25,431 nt of DNA from Fulvivirga aurantia (GCF_009711475.1 NZ_SMMD01000943.1:1-25431); one strand, 5' to 3'; shown: positions 16,901 through 24,558, counted from the stretch's first letter. Numbers and translations are program-made. The notes: a model not told the origin generated them from the letters alone.

Positions 16901-18973
16901 AAATAAAATATCCTGATTAAAAAACTGGCCTGCATTACAGCCATTAATCAAAAACATAGGATATCGGCCTGTATTGTTGTAACCCAAAACAGGGTCTGTT
17001 ACAAAACCAATGTCGATATCGATTACCGAAGGTGAAGAGTGCCCGAAAAAGGTAATTAAATTAAGTCCTGCGTTTACTTCATCAGCCACATTGATTAGTT
17101 CAACGGTGCTATTGGTTTCTTTGGATATAGTGGTAACGTCACCGCCAAAGAAGTTGTCTTCGGCCTGTGCTTTAAAGCCATCCATAAAGTTTTTAAACTG
17201 AGTGAGCTCAAACGCAGAAATGCCACCACTTAAATGCAATAATCTTTTGCGCCAAAGCTCATCAAATGGTAGATCGTCCATTTCTTTCACTTTATTTAGA
17301 TAGGCGATTACCTGACTTGAGTTTAATGCCGGAAGCCTTCCAATGGGCACGGCCGGCTCGTATGTAGTGCCGTTGAGACCTGATAAAAATGAAATGTCTG
17401 ACCCCGGATTTCCGGCAGAAGGAACCAGGTCTCTCACTTTTCTCGTGACACCCAGCTTAGTAACCTCTACAAAACCGGCAGCATTTCTATGAAAATTATA
17501 CAATGGGTCGAGGCCCTTACCGATCAAAAAGAAATATTGAGGGTCGCCTTGCTCAACCATAAAGCGTGTGAAGTTTTTGATGGCCAGAGGCGATACTTCA
17601 CCGTAGCTGTACTGGTCGTATAGCAAACCCATGTCGACCGTAAGTGTGTCGTACTCCCCACCGGTTGCAGAAGCCCTGTATTTGGCATATTCATCTATTG
17701 GGTCTGATATGCTACCTGAAGGAGCTCTCAATATTTTATTAGAAATAATGACATAATCATGAGCTGTAGCGTCTATTTCTCTGAAGTTTACCCGCTCAAG
17801 TACAGGTGTGATTAATGCATTGTCGGAGTAAAGTAGCAGCTCTCTTTTAGTAGCCGTGTTTCTCACAATGGCATCTATAGATGAACCACTTTGGTTAAAA
17901 CCAATACTGATTACATTGTCTTTATCCGTTATATCATAAAGCCTCGGACCAGCAGGCGCATTCGTCACCTCGATATACGATTTATTGCCTGGTTGCGCAT
18001 TAAGGTTAAATATTCTGCTGTTGGAAGACAAAGCATTGAAGTTTCTAGGATAGTGAAGCCTCACATAAGAAACGCTGATTCGGTCGTTGCCACCACTTGT
18101 ACCTATGGCCTCAACTCTTACAATTAGATTATCGCTAGCACTCACATCAGCCCACGTAATGTTTGCTGCAAAAAGCTCGCTCTCATAATCGGTAAACGAT
18201 ACTGTGCCCAATGACCGCAACGCACCTGTTGATGGCCCAACAAATATCTCGGCCAAGTGAGTGACATTATCTCTACCTACGAGTAGCACCTCAACCCGCG
18301 GGGTACCGGCACTCGTCACTTCATTGGTAATACCGTTTAGGGTTTTATCTAAAAACTGATTTTCCTGAAACTGAGGGCTGGTCCACCCTTCCCCCTCATC
18401 AAAAAAGCTGAATTTTGTAACGTCACCACTATTGAAGCTCGTACCCGGTGAGTAACTGGTGGTATTTAATGATAGAATATCTTCCTTATACGAGGTTTCG
18501 GCCGGTAGACCAGTTACATTATTTTCTTTGTATGAATCAATGCGTTTACCATTTACAGCCGTAAGGTTAAAAGTTAAAAAATAGGTGGTAGTGTCTGAAT
18601 AGATATTATAAAACTGATGGGGCTGAGCAGTCTCAGGTTCGTAGAGGCGGGCATCGAGTGTGCCATCATTGCGCTGACCATAAAACTCGATGTAATCGGT
18701 TGTATTAAATACAAAATCAGATTCACCATTTACTAATATAGCTTGCTCCTCCCCTCTGTGAAAAAGTTGTATTCTTCTGGGATTGACTGACGCTACAGGA
18801 AACCCTGCATTGATCAGGTCGGTATAACTAATCCGGTAGATACCGTCTTGCGCTACTTTAATTTTAAAATAGGTCTTGTTATAGTCTATCCACTCGGAAC
18901 CGTAATCCTGGGCGCTAGCCACAAAAACTCCAAATAATAAGGCAAATGCTATATATAAATGTCTTAAACTCAC
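13931..18973 (-). CDS. porU: Type IX secretion system sortase PorU (gingipain-like C25 protease)
   Basis: 1680 aa. The export signal ends ASAQ (residue 22). The N-terminal region YNKTYFKIKVAQDGIYRISYTDL is typical of PorU. The C25 caspase-like domain spans about 404-770, with catalytic His645 in FFGHSSPS and Cys679 in INGCNAGQF. Large beta-rich domains follow. The C terminus (about 1565-1680) has YPYPNPFSTSTRFIFTLTG and FAWNGKDEFGDQLANGVYIYRV, a FlgD-Ig/T9SS sorting-like domain. PorU cleaves the C-terminal signal of secreted cargo and attaches the cargo to lipopolysaccharide at the cell surface, in complex with PorV, PorQ and PorZ. It is longer than the roughly 1150-aa Porphyromonas enzyme. 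The start is GTG, overlapping the upstream TGA as GTGA; no ATG lies near. Confidence 0.94.
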   Translation of the reverse strand: MSLRHLYIAFALLFGVFVASAQDYGSEWIDYNKTYFKIKVAQDGIYRISYTDLINAGFPVASVNPRRIQLFHRGEEQAILVNGESDFVFNTTDYIEFYGQRNDGTLDARLYEPETAQPHQFYNIYSDTTTYFLTFNLTAVNGKRIDSYKENNVTGLPAETSYKEDILSLNTTSYSPGTSFNSGDVTKFSFFDEGEGWTSPQFQENQFLDKTLNGITNEVTSAGTPRVEVLLVGRDNVTHLAEIFVGPSTGALRSLGTVSFTDYESELFAANITWADVSASDNLIVRVEAIGTSGGNDRISVSYVRLHYPRNFNALSSNSRIFNLNAQPGNKSYIEVTNAPAGPRLYDITDKDNVISIGFNQSGSSIDAIVRNTATKRELLLYSDNALITPVLERVNFREIDATAHDYVIISNKILRAPSGSISDPIDEYAKYRASATGGEYDTLTVDMGLLYDQYSYGEVSPLAIKNFTRFMVEQGDPQYFFLIGKGLDPLYNFHRNAAGFVEVTKLGVTRKVRDLVPSAGNPGSDISFLSGLNGTTYEPAVPIGRLPALNSSQVIAYLNKVKEMDDLPFDELWRKRLLHLSGGISAFELTQFKNFMDGFKAQAEDNFFGGDVTTISKETNSTVELINVADEVNAGLNLITFFGHSSPSVIDIDIGFVTDPVLGYNNTGRYPMFLINGCNAGQFFNQDILFGENWILAADKGALGFIAHASFGFSSSLRAYTDTFYETAYEDSVFINKSIGIIHKETARRFMEGRSATPINITQAQQMVLLGDPAVSLFGASFPDFEVNDDNVFAESFDTTPINAESDSFNVNVIVRNFGITSKDSLKVNITRTFADNSTIIYDSIFKSVQFRDTLTLTIDNDVSGSFGNNRFVITLDADNEIQELDETNNTATFDLFIPLFGTKNLFPVNYAIVNENPVTLRAQATDLFSDTRDFLFEIDTLKTFNSGFKKQATISGKVLATWQPDLLSKDSTVYYWRTKFAQPLAGESEEWSQSSFIYINNGPEGWSQTKFAQYDDNVLLGLERNAFDKTLDFEETETDLSIRTYGSANPAGVADISVQLNGIEYNIDNLKRCRDNTINFIAFDKNTTVPYAAIPFIFQDVRTCGRTPQVINSYRRTEFENNNDDLIDFFDAINDGDSVVMYSIGDPQYSLWSATVISKFEEIGVASADIAALQDGEPVILFGRKGNTPGTAQLFTTSDTPENEQEISQDAVISGIFSDGEMTSVTIGPASQWQSVITNVKISETPKTDDFSFDIIGIDNDANEVDLFTNQTDKIVDISSIDALQYPYLRLRYETSDAANLTAAQLAKWQVIYTGVPEGILLVNDDFNQEENVPEGQKIQLPLRFVNISDKNFSDSLMVNYGTFNTTSRTSDKLTTKILSPQINDTTSFELELKTLGKSGANDLNVFVNPRVEVEQYYENNILNITNYLNVNRDNINPLLDVVFDGERILDGEIVSPSPLIGITLKEENSFLQKKDTTGVRLFLKQVELDGQPCDACVFERVSFSSPNVEWFPATADSDFKVEYKPDPLEDGIYTLRVEAEDESGNESGTEPYSINFEVVNESTITNFYPYPNPFSTSTRFIFTLTGSVVPDEIKIQIMTVSGRVVREITQNELGPIRIGNNITDFAWNGKDEFGDQLANGVYIYRVLVQSNGQAIDSRETSADKAFKKGYGKLYLLR

Positions 18974-20046
18974 TTCTTATCCAATGCTGCTTTAATTGAA
19001 AATACATGTGAATACAATGACTCTGACTGATCACCAATATCAGTAAGAGCGTAATCGATATTTACACTCTTAAGCTTAAACCCAACACCAAAATTCGGCT
19101 GGAAAGTCATATAGGTAGATTCGTCAAAATCTTTTATTTCTTCTACTTTACCTGCCCCAAACCTCACAAAAGCAAGTTGCTTATAGTTGAGCTCAACACC
19201 CATTGAAGCGTCAAAAGAGGCAAAGTCTGATTTTAATAACACATTTCTCTTACCATCAAAAGAAAAGGTAAGGTCTGCCGAGGCCAACACACCAAAGTTT
19301 GATTTTATAGGAATGTAACGCCCTACACCTAGTATGGCCTTTGGCACTGTGATCTCCACAGAGTTTTCAGGTATTTCGTTACCGGTTTGTGTATAGACAT
19401 CTATCACGAGCTCTGTATTGTGAGACCATGCATTAAATGTGCCCGTGATGTCACGCACCATCAAGCCAAACTTCCATCTTTTTACATCTAATTGAGCACC
19501 CAGATCGAGCCCAAAGCCCCAGGCGCTGGCAAAATTGCCCGCCACCCGATGTACTACTTTAAAATTGGCTCCCATTTTAAGGCCCGGTAAGAAACTCATC
19601 TTTCTGGCGTAAGAAAGCAGGAATGCATAATCGGCTGCCGAGAAAAAACGAATTCGATCGTAATTAATAGCACCGCTGGCATCATATAAAAAGCGCGTAT
19701 CTGGTATGTCGTCTACTCCAAAACGAATGACTGACACACCAAGAGTACTCATGGAGTCTATGGGTGCAGCAAAACCTGCATAATCATACTTGGCGATACC
19801 CGCAAAGTATTCGGCATGCATGAGTGAAAATTCGTAATCATTTTTCACCTCTAACAAACCGGCCGGATTCCAATAACCTGCCGTAACATCATCGACTACA
19901 GCCGTAAGACTATTTGACATCGCCAGACCTCTGGCTCCTACGCCAATCGATAAAAACTCGTTGCTATACTTTGGTGTCTTATCCTGAGCCCATGTACCAA
20001 AGGGGATTAAGACTATAAAAAATATTAGAAAATACTTATTCTGCAT
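18970..20046 (-). CDS. PorV/PorQ-family outer-membrane beta-barrel (T9SS associated)
   Basis: 358 aa from the ATG at 20046, which gives a clean signal (FIVLIPFGTWAQ, cleavage after residue 21). A longer frame from 20082 only adds an unlikely N-terminal tail. The segment LSIGVGARGLAMSNSLTAVVDDVTAGYWNPAGL is the hallmark of the PorV/PorQ (FadL-related) barrels, and the protein ends in repeated amphipathic strands. The gene overlaps porU by 4 bp, the same arrangement as porV-porU elsewhere, so a role in T9SS cargo shuttling and attachment is likely. As I recall it, canonical PorV carries a proline-rich opening (PFLRI/PDAR) before the GAMG segment, and that is missing here. It may be a paralogue, so I give no symbol. 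Confidence 0.82.
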   Translation of the reverse strand: MQNKYFLIFFIVLIPFGTWAQDKTPKYSNEFLSIGVGARGLAMSNSLTAVVDDVTAGYWNPAGLLEVKNDYEFSLMHAEYFAGIAKYDYAGFAAPIDSMSTLGVSVIRFGVDDIPDTRFLYDASGAINYDRIRFFSAADYAFLLSYARKMSFLPGLKMGANFKVVHRVAGNFASAWGFGLDLGAQLDVKRWKFGLMVRDITGTFNAWSHNTELVIDVYTQTGNEIPENSVEITVPKAILGVGRYIPIKSNFGVLASADLTFSFDGKRNVLLKSDFASFDASMGVELNYKQLAFVRFGAGKVEEIKDFDESTYMTFQPNFGVGFKLKSVNIDYALTDIGDQSESLYSHVFSIKAALDKK

Positions 20047-20368
20047 GTTAGGCGCCAATCTACAAAGTATAAATATAAGCATTAATAAAATCCGTGGTAT
20101 AAAGGTTCATTCTTTTATACCATTCTTGCCACGAAAGTAACGAAACCTGTCACTTTTGCTTTCCTTGACTTGAGTATTTGGCCTCAGATCTGATAAAATA
20201 TGACCTATTTTTATCACTATTTATCTTTTATAAATAATTATTACAATAAAATACAATACAAGCTAATATTTTTTGCTTAGTACTTGGCCATACATAGTAC
20301 CTTTTCCGTATACTTGTTTGAAGGTTAAAAACTCGCCTCAATTTTATTGTGGCACAAATAGGTAAAAT
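20047..20368. promoter_or_regulatory. Dyad-rich divergent promoter region between the PorV-like and padR genes
   Basis: 322 bp without a gene. It holds TGGTATAAA/TTTATACCA (9-bp perfect arms, 20095-20103 and 20114-20122), 49 bp upstream of the PorV-like ATG. It also holds TGATAAAA/TTTTATCA (8-bp arms, 20191-20198 and 20209-20216). A TAGTAC direct repeat (20278-20283 and 20295-20300, 17 bp apart) precedes a TACTTG repeat (20281 and 20311) on the padR side. The rest is AT-rich. No exact TAnnTTTG promoter was found. The repeats are candidate binding sites for PadR autoregulation or for a porV/porU regulator (inference). Confidence 0.4.
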
Positions 20369-20701
20369 ATGAATTTAGAAAACACACAAGTACAAATGCG
20401 GAAGGGCATTTTGGAGTATTGCATACTCCACATCATATCGCGAGGCGAAGTGTACGCATCCGATATGCTGGAGGAGCTTACTTCTGCCAAGATTATGGTG
20501 GTTGAAGGTACACTTTACCCCCTACTCACCCGATTGCGAAAAGCCGGTTTGGTAGAGTACAAATGGGTAGAATCTTCCAGCGGCCCACCGCGCAAGTACT
20601 ACACGCTCACAGAAGAAGGTCAAAAGTTTTTGGACAACCTTGACTCAACCTGGAAAGGCCTGGTGCAGTCAACAAAAAAAATAATCGCTAAAAAGGCCTA
20701 G
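20369..20701 (+). CDS. PadR-family transcriptional regulator
   Basis: 110 aa, the length of the minimal (subfamily 2) PadR proteins: one winged helix-turn-helix plus a short dimerisation helix. The hallmark runs GTLYPLLTRLRKAGLVEYKW, then ESSSGPPRKYYTLTEEG forming the wing (about 46-88). It usually acts as a ligand- or stress-responsive dimeric repressor of the adjacent gene. It lies 40 bp upstream of a PspC-domain gene in the same direction, a pairing common in Bacteroidota, so autoregulation of a padR-pspC operon is likely. The upstream TAGTAC repeats are possible operators. Confidence 0.93.
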   Translation: MNLENTQVQMRKGILEYCILHIISRGEVYASDMLEELTSAKIMVVEGTLYPLLTRLRKAGLVEYKWVESSSGPPRKYYTLTEEGQKFLDNLDSTWKGLVQSTKKIIAKKA

Positions 20702-20741
20702 TCGTTCAAAAATTTTCTCTCAAAAGCAAAACAACAAGACA

Positions 20742-23123
20742 ATGAAAAAAAATATAAGTATAAATATAAGCGGGATAATCTTTCACATAGAGGAAGATGC
20801 GTTTGAAAGGTTACGCAACTATCTCGACTCCATCAACAGTTACTTTTCCAGCTTTGACGATAGCAACGAAATTATCGCAGACATTGAAGGACGAATTGCC
20901 GAAATTTTTCTTTCTAAACTCAATGAAAATAAGCAGGTCATAAATGAAGCCGATGTAGAAGAACTTATCACTACCATGGGTAGCATTCGTGACTTTCAGG
21001 CAGTGGAAGACCCACTGGAAGAGGAAGACAGCAAAAAGCAATCTACAGAAGAAGACACCCACTGGAAAGACACCTCGAGCAGAAAACTTTACCGTGATGA
21101 GAAGCGGAAGCTTTTAGGTGGTGTTTGTGCCGGTATCGCCCATTATTTCAAAATAGACCCGATCTGGGTTAGGTTACTTTTTGTGATCATTACACTTGGG
21201 GGTTATGGAGTACCAATCGTTATTTACGCCATACTTTGGGCGGTTATCCCTGCCAATTTTGAGCTTTCGGAAGATAGAAAGACCAAAAAACTATTTAGAA
21301 ACCCGGAAGGCAAAGTACTTGGTGGTGTGGCCAAAGGTGTGGCTTCTTACTTTGGTATAGATGTGGCCGTGGTTCGGTTACTTTTTATACTCACCTCCAT
21401 TATCGGTGGTACCGGTTTAGTAGTATATATCGTATTATGGATCGTACTGCCCGAGGCGCGCTCCATTACTGATAAGGTGCAGATGGAGGGTGACCCGGTA
21501 ACTCTTTCTAACATAGAATCTAATATAAAAAGGAGCCTGAATGTGAAAGAGGGTGAAGAGAATATATTCGTAAAAATCCTCTTATTCCCTTTTAGATTAA
21601 TAGCTACCATCATCAAGGGGCTCGGGCGTGTGCTAGGGCCAGTGTTGCTCTTTTTAGTAGAATTTATAAGAGTAGTTATAGGTATTGCATTTGTAATCGC
21701 TGGATTGGGTATCATTTTTAGCCTTGTGGTATGCCTTGGCGTATTTTTAGGCCTACTTTCTACACAAGCCTGGGAAACAAGCACGCTTGGCTTTCCTTTT
21801 GAGCTAATGGCTGATACATTTCCGGCCTTTACTACGCTTGCTGCATTTTTCGCCATATTTGTTCCTTGTGTGATCGTGATCTTATTGGGCATATCTCTAG
21901 TGGCTAAACGAATCATATTTAATGCAACTGTGGGCTGGTCGCTTTTTGCCTTGTTTATTATAAGTGTGATCATGCTTAGTGCTACCGTACCGGGAATCGT
22001 CTATAAATTTAGAGAAGACGGTGAGCACAGGGTAACACAGACTTACGATCTTGGCAACCGCACTGCCATGCTTACCATGAGGGAAGTTGGCATGGAAGAC
22101 TACAAGGTGACAAAACTTAGACTCAGAGGCCATGATGGACTAGATTACAGACTAGAGCAAATATTTGAAGCTCAGGGTAGCTCAAGACTCAATGCCATTG
22201 AAAACGCTCAAATGGTAAATTATAATGTGGATTTCGAAGCTGACTCCATCTTGGTTTTCGACTCGAATATAAGGTTTAAAGAGGATGCCATCTTCAGGGC
22301 GCAGCGATTGGAAATGACGTTGTATATCCCTTACAACAAACCATTTATGATGAGCGACAACCTGCAGTTTATCATCTACAACACGATTCACAGAGCTGGT
22401 TACAGAGTTTGGGATATGCCGGATAACACCTGGATGATGACCCCACAAGGGCTGGAGTGCATGACATGTGAAAGCGATAGAGATAATTACGAGCAATCGT
22501 TGGGTGATTATGATCAGGAGTTTAATTTCAGAAATTTCCGAGACATCGATATAACCAGTGCCTTTGTGGTAAATATCACCCAGGCCGATGAATATAGAGT
22601 GTTGGTAAAAGGCAAGAAACGATCGATAGATGAAGTAAATATTAAGCAAAATGGCGACAAACTTTACATCGACTATGATTCGAGAGATATCGTACGTAGA
22701 CTGAAAGATCGTGAAGATGTAGAAATCAAGATCACCATGCCATCGATTAATGATATTGACATCACCGGGGCTACCAAACTATATTTAAGTGGTTTTGATG
22801 AAGAGTTTGCAAGTATCAACCTCTCAGGAGCATCTTTTGTGAAAGCCGCCATTTCGGTAGATGAGCTTGACATAGACCTTACGGGTGCTTCTGAACTGCA
22901 TCTCGATGGAGCAGGCAATGATTTAAAAGCCGATATCAATGGTGCTTCTCATCTTGATGCTTATGATTTTGAAGTAAAGCGTGCGACTATAGAGGCCAAT
23001 GCTGCCTCTACAGCTAAGGTGAATGTATCGCAGGAGCTGGATATTGAAGAAACATTTGCAAGCAGTGTGAAATATAAAGGAGAAGCGATCGTGCGCAGAG
23101 AGCGCAATAGTACAGGCAACTAA
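20742..23123 (+). CDS. PspC/DUF2807 envelope membrane protein (two PspC domains)
   Basis: 793 aa. A cytoplasmic N-terminal region (1-105: IIFHIEEDAFERLRNYLDSI, IADIEGRIAEIF) is followed by two PspC domains in tandem. They are about 113-170 (KRKLLGGVCAGIAHYFKIDP...ILWAVIPA) and 181-238 (EGKVLGGVAKGVASYFGIDV...VLWIVLPEA). Further membrane helices lie around 298-345, 360-390 and 396-418. The C-terminal part is extracytoplasmic. Its last 190 residues are a DUF2807-like beta-solenoid with recurring Gly-Ala-Ser/Thr turns (ITGATKL, LSGASFV, LTGASEL, INGASHL). PspC proteins respond to envelope stress; DUF2807 has no known activity. The PadR gene 40 bp upstream is the probable regulator. A CMTC motif (573-576) lies in the middle domain. 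Confidence 0.9.
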   Translation: MKKNISINISGIIFHIEEDAFERLRNYLDSINSYFSSFDDSNEIIADIEGRIAEIFLSKLNENKQVINEADVEELITTMGSIRDFQAVEDPLEEEDSKKQSTEEDTHWKDTSSRKLYRDEKRKLLGGVCAGIAHYFKIDPIWVRLLFVIITLGGYGVPIVIYAILWAVIPANFELSEDRKTKKLFRNPEGKVLGGVAKGVASYFGIDVAVVRLLFILTSIIGGTGLVVYIVLWIVLPEARSITDKVQMEGDPVTLSNIESNIKRSLNVKEGEENIFVKILLFPFRLIATIIKGLGRVLGPVLLFLVEFIRVVIGIAFVIAGLGIIFSLVVCLGVFLGLLSTQAWETSTLGFPFELMADTFPAFTTLAAFFAIFVPCVIVILLGISLVAKRIIFNATVGWSLFALFIISVIMLSATVPGIVYKFREDGEHRVTQTYDLGNRTAMLTMREVGMEDYKVTKLRLRGHDGLDYRLEQIFEAQGSSRLNAIENAQMVNYNVDFEADSILVFDSNIRFKEDAIFRAQRLEMTLYIPYNKPFMMSDNLQFIIYNTIHRAGYRVWDMPDNTWMMTPQGLECMTCESDRDNYEQSLGDYDQEFNFRNFRDIDITSAFVVNITQADEYRVLVKGKKRSIDEVNIKQNGDKLYIDYDSRDIVRRLKDREDVEIKITMPSINDIDITGATKLYLSGFDEEFASINLSGASFVKAAISVDELDIDLTGASELHLDGAGNDLKADINGASHLDAYDFEVKRATIEANAASTAKVNVSQELDIEETFASSVKYKGEAIVRRERNSTGN

Positions 23124-23149
23124 CACATAAACCCGATAACAACAACCAG

Positions 23150-23264
23150 AGAAGTTGTTTTAAAGACAGTAGTCGATTAAAATTAGGGCAAGCATATTTT
23201 AAGAACCTCAGCATGAGCTCCGTGATTTTTAATTGATTATCATAATGCCTTTAAGACAACTTCT
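23150..23264. repeat. 115-bp element bounded by a 16-bp inverted repeat
   Basis: AGAAGTTGTTTTAAAG (23150-23165) is complementary to CTTTAAGACAACTTCT (23249-23264), with one difference that still pairs as G-U in RNA. Inside it, TCGATTAAAA (23173-23182) pairs with TTTTAATTGA (23227-23236), again with one G-U. A small CTCA/TGAG hairpin lies near the centre (about 23201-23211). The right arm runs into a T-rich stretch (TTTTTCTTT). It fills most of the 212-bp gap after the PspC gene. It may be a long 3'-UTR terminator structure, a structured RNA or a degenerate palindromic mobile repeat. Confidence 0.55.
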
Positions 23265-23335
23265 TTTTCTTTAGCATGGTCTAAGTTTTTCTTAATTTTA
23301 AAGAAAATAAAAACCACAAATTAGATTTTCCTACC

Positions 23336-23776
23336 ATGCGAGCACTCCTGACCCTAACTATATTGACTCTCCTTATCGGATGTAAAACCACTGTAAGCCA
23401 ACAAATGGATCAGGGAATAAAAGGCAAGGTATTGTGGCTCGAAGGCAATTTTATGCCTGGCCCAGGGCAAAGCAATGAAGGCCAACCTGTAGCTAAAGAA
23501 ATTTATATTTACGAGGTGCTGAAAGCGGAAGACCTTGAAAAAGAAGGGCAATTTTACAAAACCCCTAACCAGGAGCCTACTAAGATTATCACCAGCAATG
23601 AAGATGGTACTTTTACCGTTGACTTGCCAGCCGGCACTTATTCGCTTTTTGCCATGGAGCCTAAAGGCTTATACGCCAATTTACAGGACGGTGCAGGAAA
23701 TATAAATCCTATACGCGTGGTGGAAGGTAAATACACCGGCATTGTATTCAGAATTGATTATAAGGCGGTTTATTAA
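23336..23776 (+). CDS. Small lipoprotein with carboxypeptidase-regulatory-like fold
   Basis: 146 aa. Lipoprotein signal MRALLTLTILTLLIGC, with lipidated Cys16. The mature part opens with QGIKGKVLWLEGNFMPGPGQ and ends with EDGTFTVDLPAGTYSLFAMEP and GIVFRIDYKAVY. This is the pattern of a small beta-sandwich (CarboxypepD_reg-like) that Bacteroidota lipoproteins often carry. No catalytic residues are visible. The start ATG lies within ACCATGC, which is the inverse of GCATGGT at 23274-23280. Its TAA stop overlaps the stop of the convergent PPK2 gene within one TTAA, with no terminator between them. Function unknown. Confidence 0.78.
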   Translation: MRALLTLTILTLLIGCKTTVSQQMDQGIKGKVLWLEGNFMPGPGQSNEGQPVAKEIYIYEVLKAEDLEKEGQFYKTPNQEPTKIITSNEDGTFTVDLPAGTYSLFAMEPKGLYANLQDGAGNINPIRVVEGKYTGIVFRIDYKAVY

Positions 23777-24558
23777 CTATTCTCTTTATAAGGCACCAGG
23801 TTTAGAATGTGCTTGATGGCCTCTACCCTGGCCTTCATTTTTTTATTGGCCTTAATAATTATCCACGGGTTATAATTGGTGTTGGTTTGGGTAAACATAG
23901 CCTCTTTGTATGTAGTATACTTTGGCCACAGCTTTTGTGCCTGCTCATCCACGGGTGACATTTTCCAGCGCTTAAGCGGATTTACTTTTATGGCTTTAAA
24001 TCTCTTGGCTTGCTCGGCTTTAGAAATCGAAAAATAAAATTTGATTAAAATCAGGCCATCGTTGGTAATCATCGACTCAAAGTGGTTGACATCTTTCATA
24101 AAATTTTGATACTCCTCGTCCGTACAAAAACCATTGACCGGCTCCACCACAGCACGATTGTACCAGCTTCTATCGAAAAGTACGATCTCGCCAGGGTTAG
24201 GAAGCCTATTGATATATCGTTGAAAGTACCATTGCCCTTTTTCCTGTCGGGTTGGTTTTGGCAGTGCAATCACCTTATAATATCGTGGATTTAAATGATG
24301 CGTCACACGCCTTATGGCTCCGCCTTTACCGGCAGAATCACGCCCCTCAAACAAAATACAAATCCGTTTATTTTGCTCTATGACCCAGGTTTGCAGCTTA
24401 ATAAGCTCTATTTGTAGTTTTTCCAGTGTGGCCTCGTATTGCAACGTTTTCAACACCTTAGCCGGTTCCATTTGCTGACTTTGGGCCAATAATTTAAGGC
24501 CCTCCGTGCTTGAGAGCATTTTCAGTTGCTTTTCGCTAAAGTTATAAGTTGTAGCCAT
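23773..24558 (-). CDS. ppk2: Polyphosphate kinase 2 family protein (downstream copy)
   Basis: 261 aa from the ATG at 24558 (MATTYNFSEKQL); a longer frame from 24594 is possible, but it would lie deeper inside the upstream gene. Walker A is EGRDSAGKGG (71-80, Lys78). Walker B is IVLFDRSWYNRAVVEPV (Asp129). The lid is represented by KAIKVNPLKRWKMSPVD, and the family ending is NPWIIIKANKKMKARVEAIKHIL. PPK2 enzymes transfer phosphate between polyphosphate and nucleoside mono- or diphosphates in the cytoplasm. The single-domain length fits class I or III; the class cannot be settled here. The start overlaps the -1-frame end of the upstream PPK2 by 17 bp, suggesting translational coupling. Confidence 0.95.
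   Translation of the reverse strand: MATTYNFSEKQLKMLSSTEGLKLLAQSQQMEPAKVLKTLQYEATLEKLQIELIKLQTWVIEQNKRICILFEGRDSAGKGGAIRRVTHHLNPRYYKVIALPKPTRQEKGQWYFQRYINRLPNPGEIVLFDRSWYNRAVVEPVNGFCTDEEYQNFMKDVNHFESMITNDGLILIKFYFSISKAEQAKRFKAIKVNPLKRWKMSPVDEQAQKLWPKYTTYKEAMFTQTNTNYNPWIIIKANKKMKARVEAIKHILNLVPYKENS

Noticed and set aside
20047..20082. Upstream ATG at 20082 for the PorV-like protein
   Set aside because: It adds MLIFILCRLAPN before a normal signal peptide that starts at the ATG at 20046.
21347..21973. A 208-aa minus-strand reading frame
   Set aside because: It lies wholly opposite the PspC-domain gene, is rich in Thr/Asn/Pro/Ser typical of antisense of membrane-coding DNA, and has no family signature.
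22182..22649. A 155-aa minus-strand reading frame
   Set aside because: Antisense to the extracytoplasmic part of the PspC-domain gene, with no recognisable domain or plausible start context.
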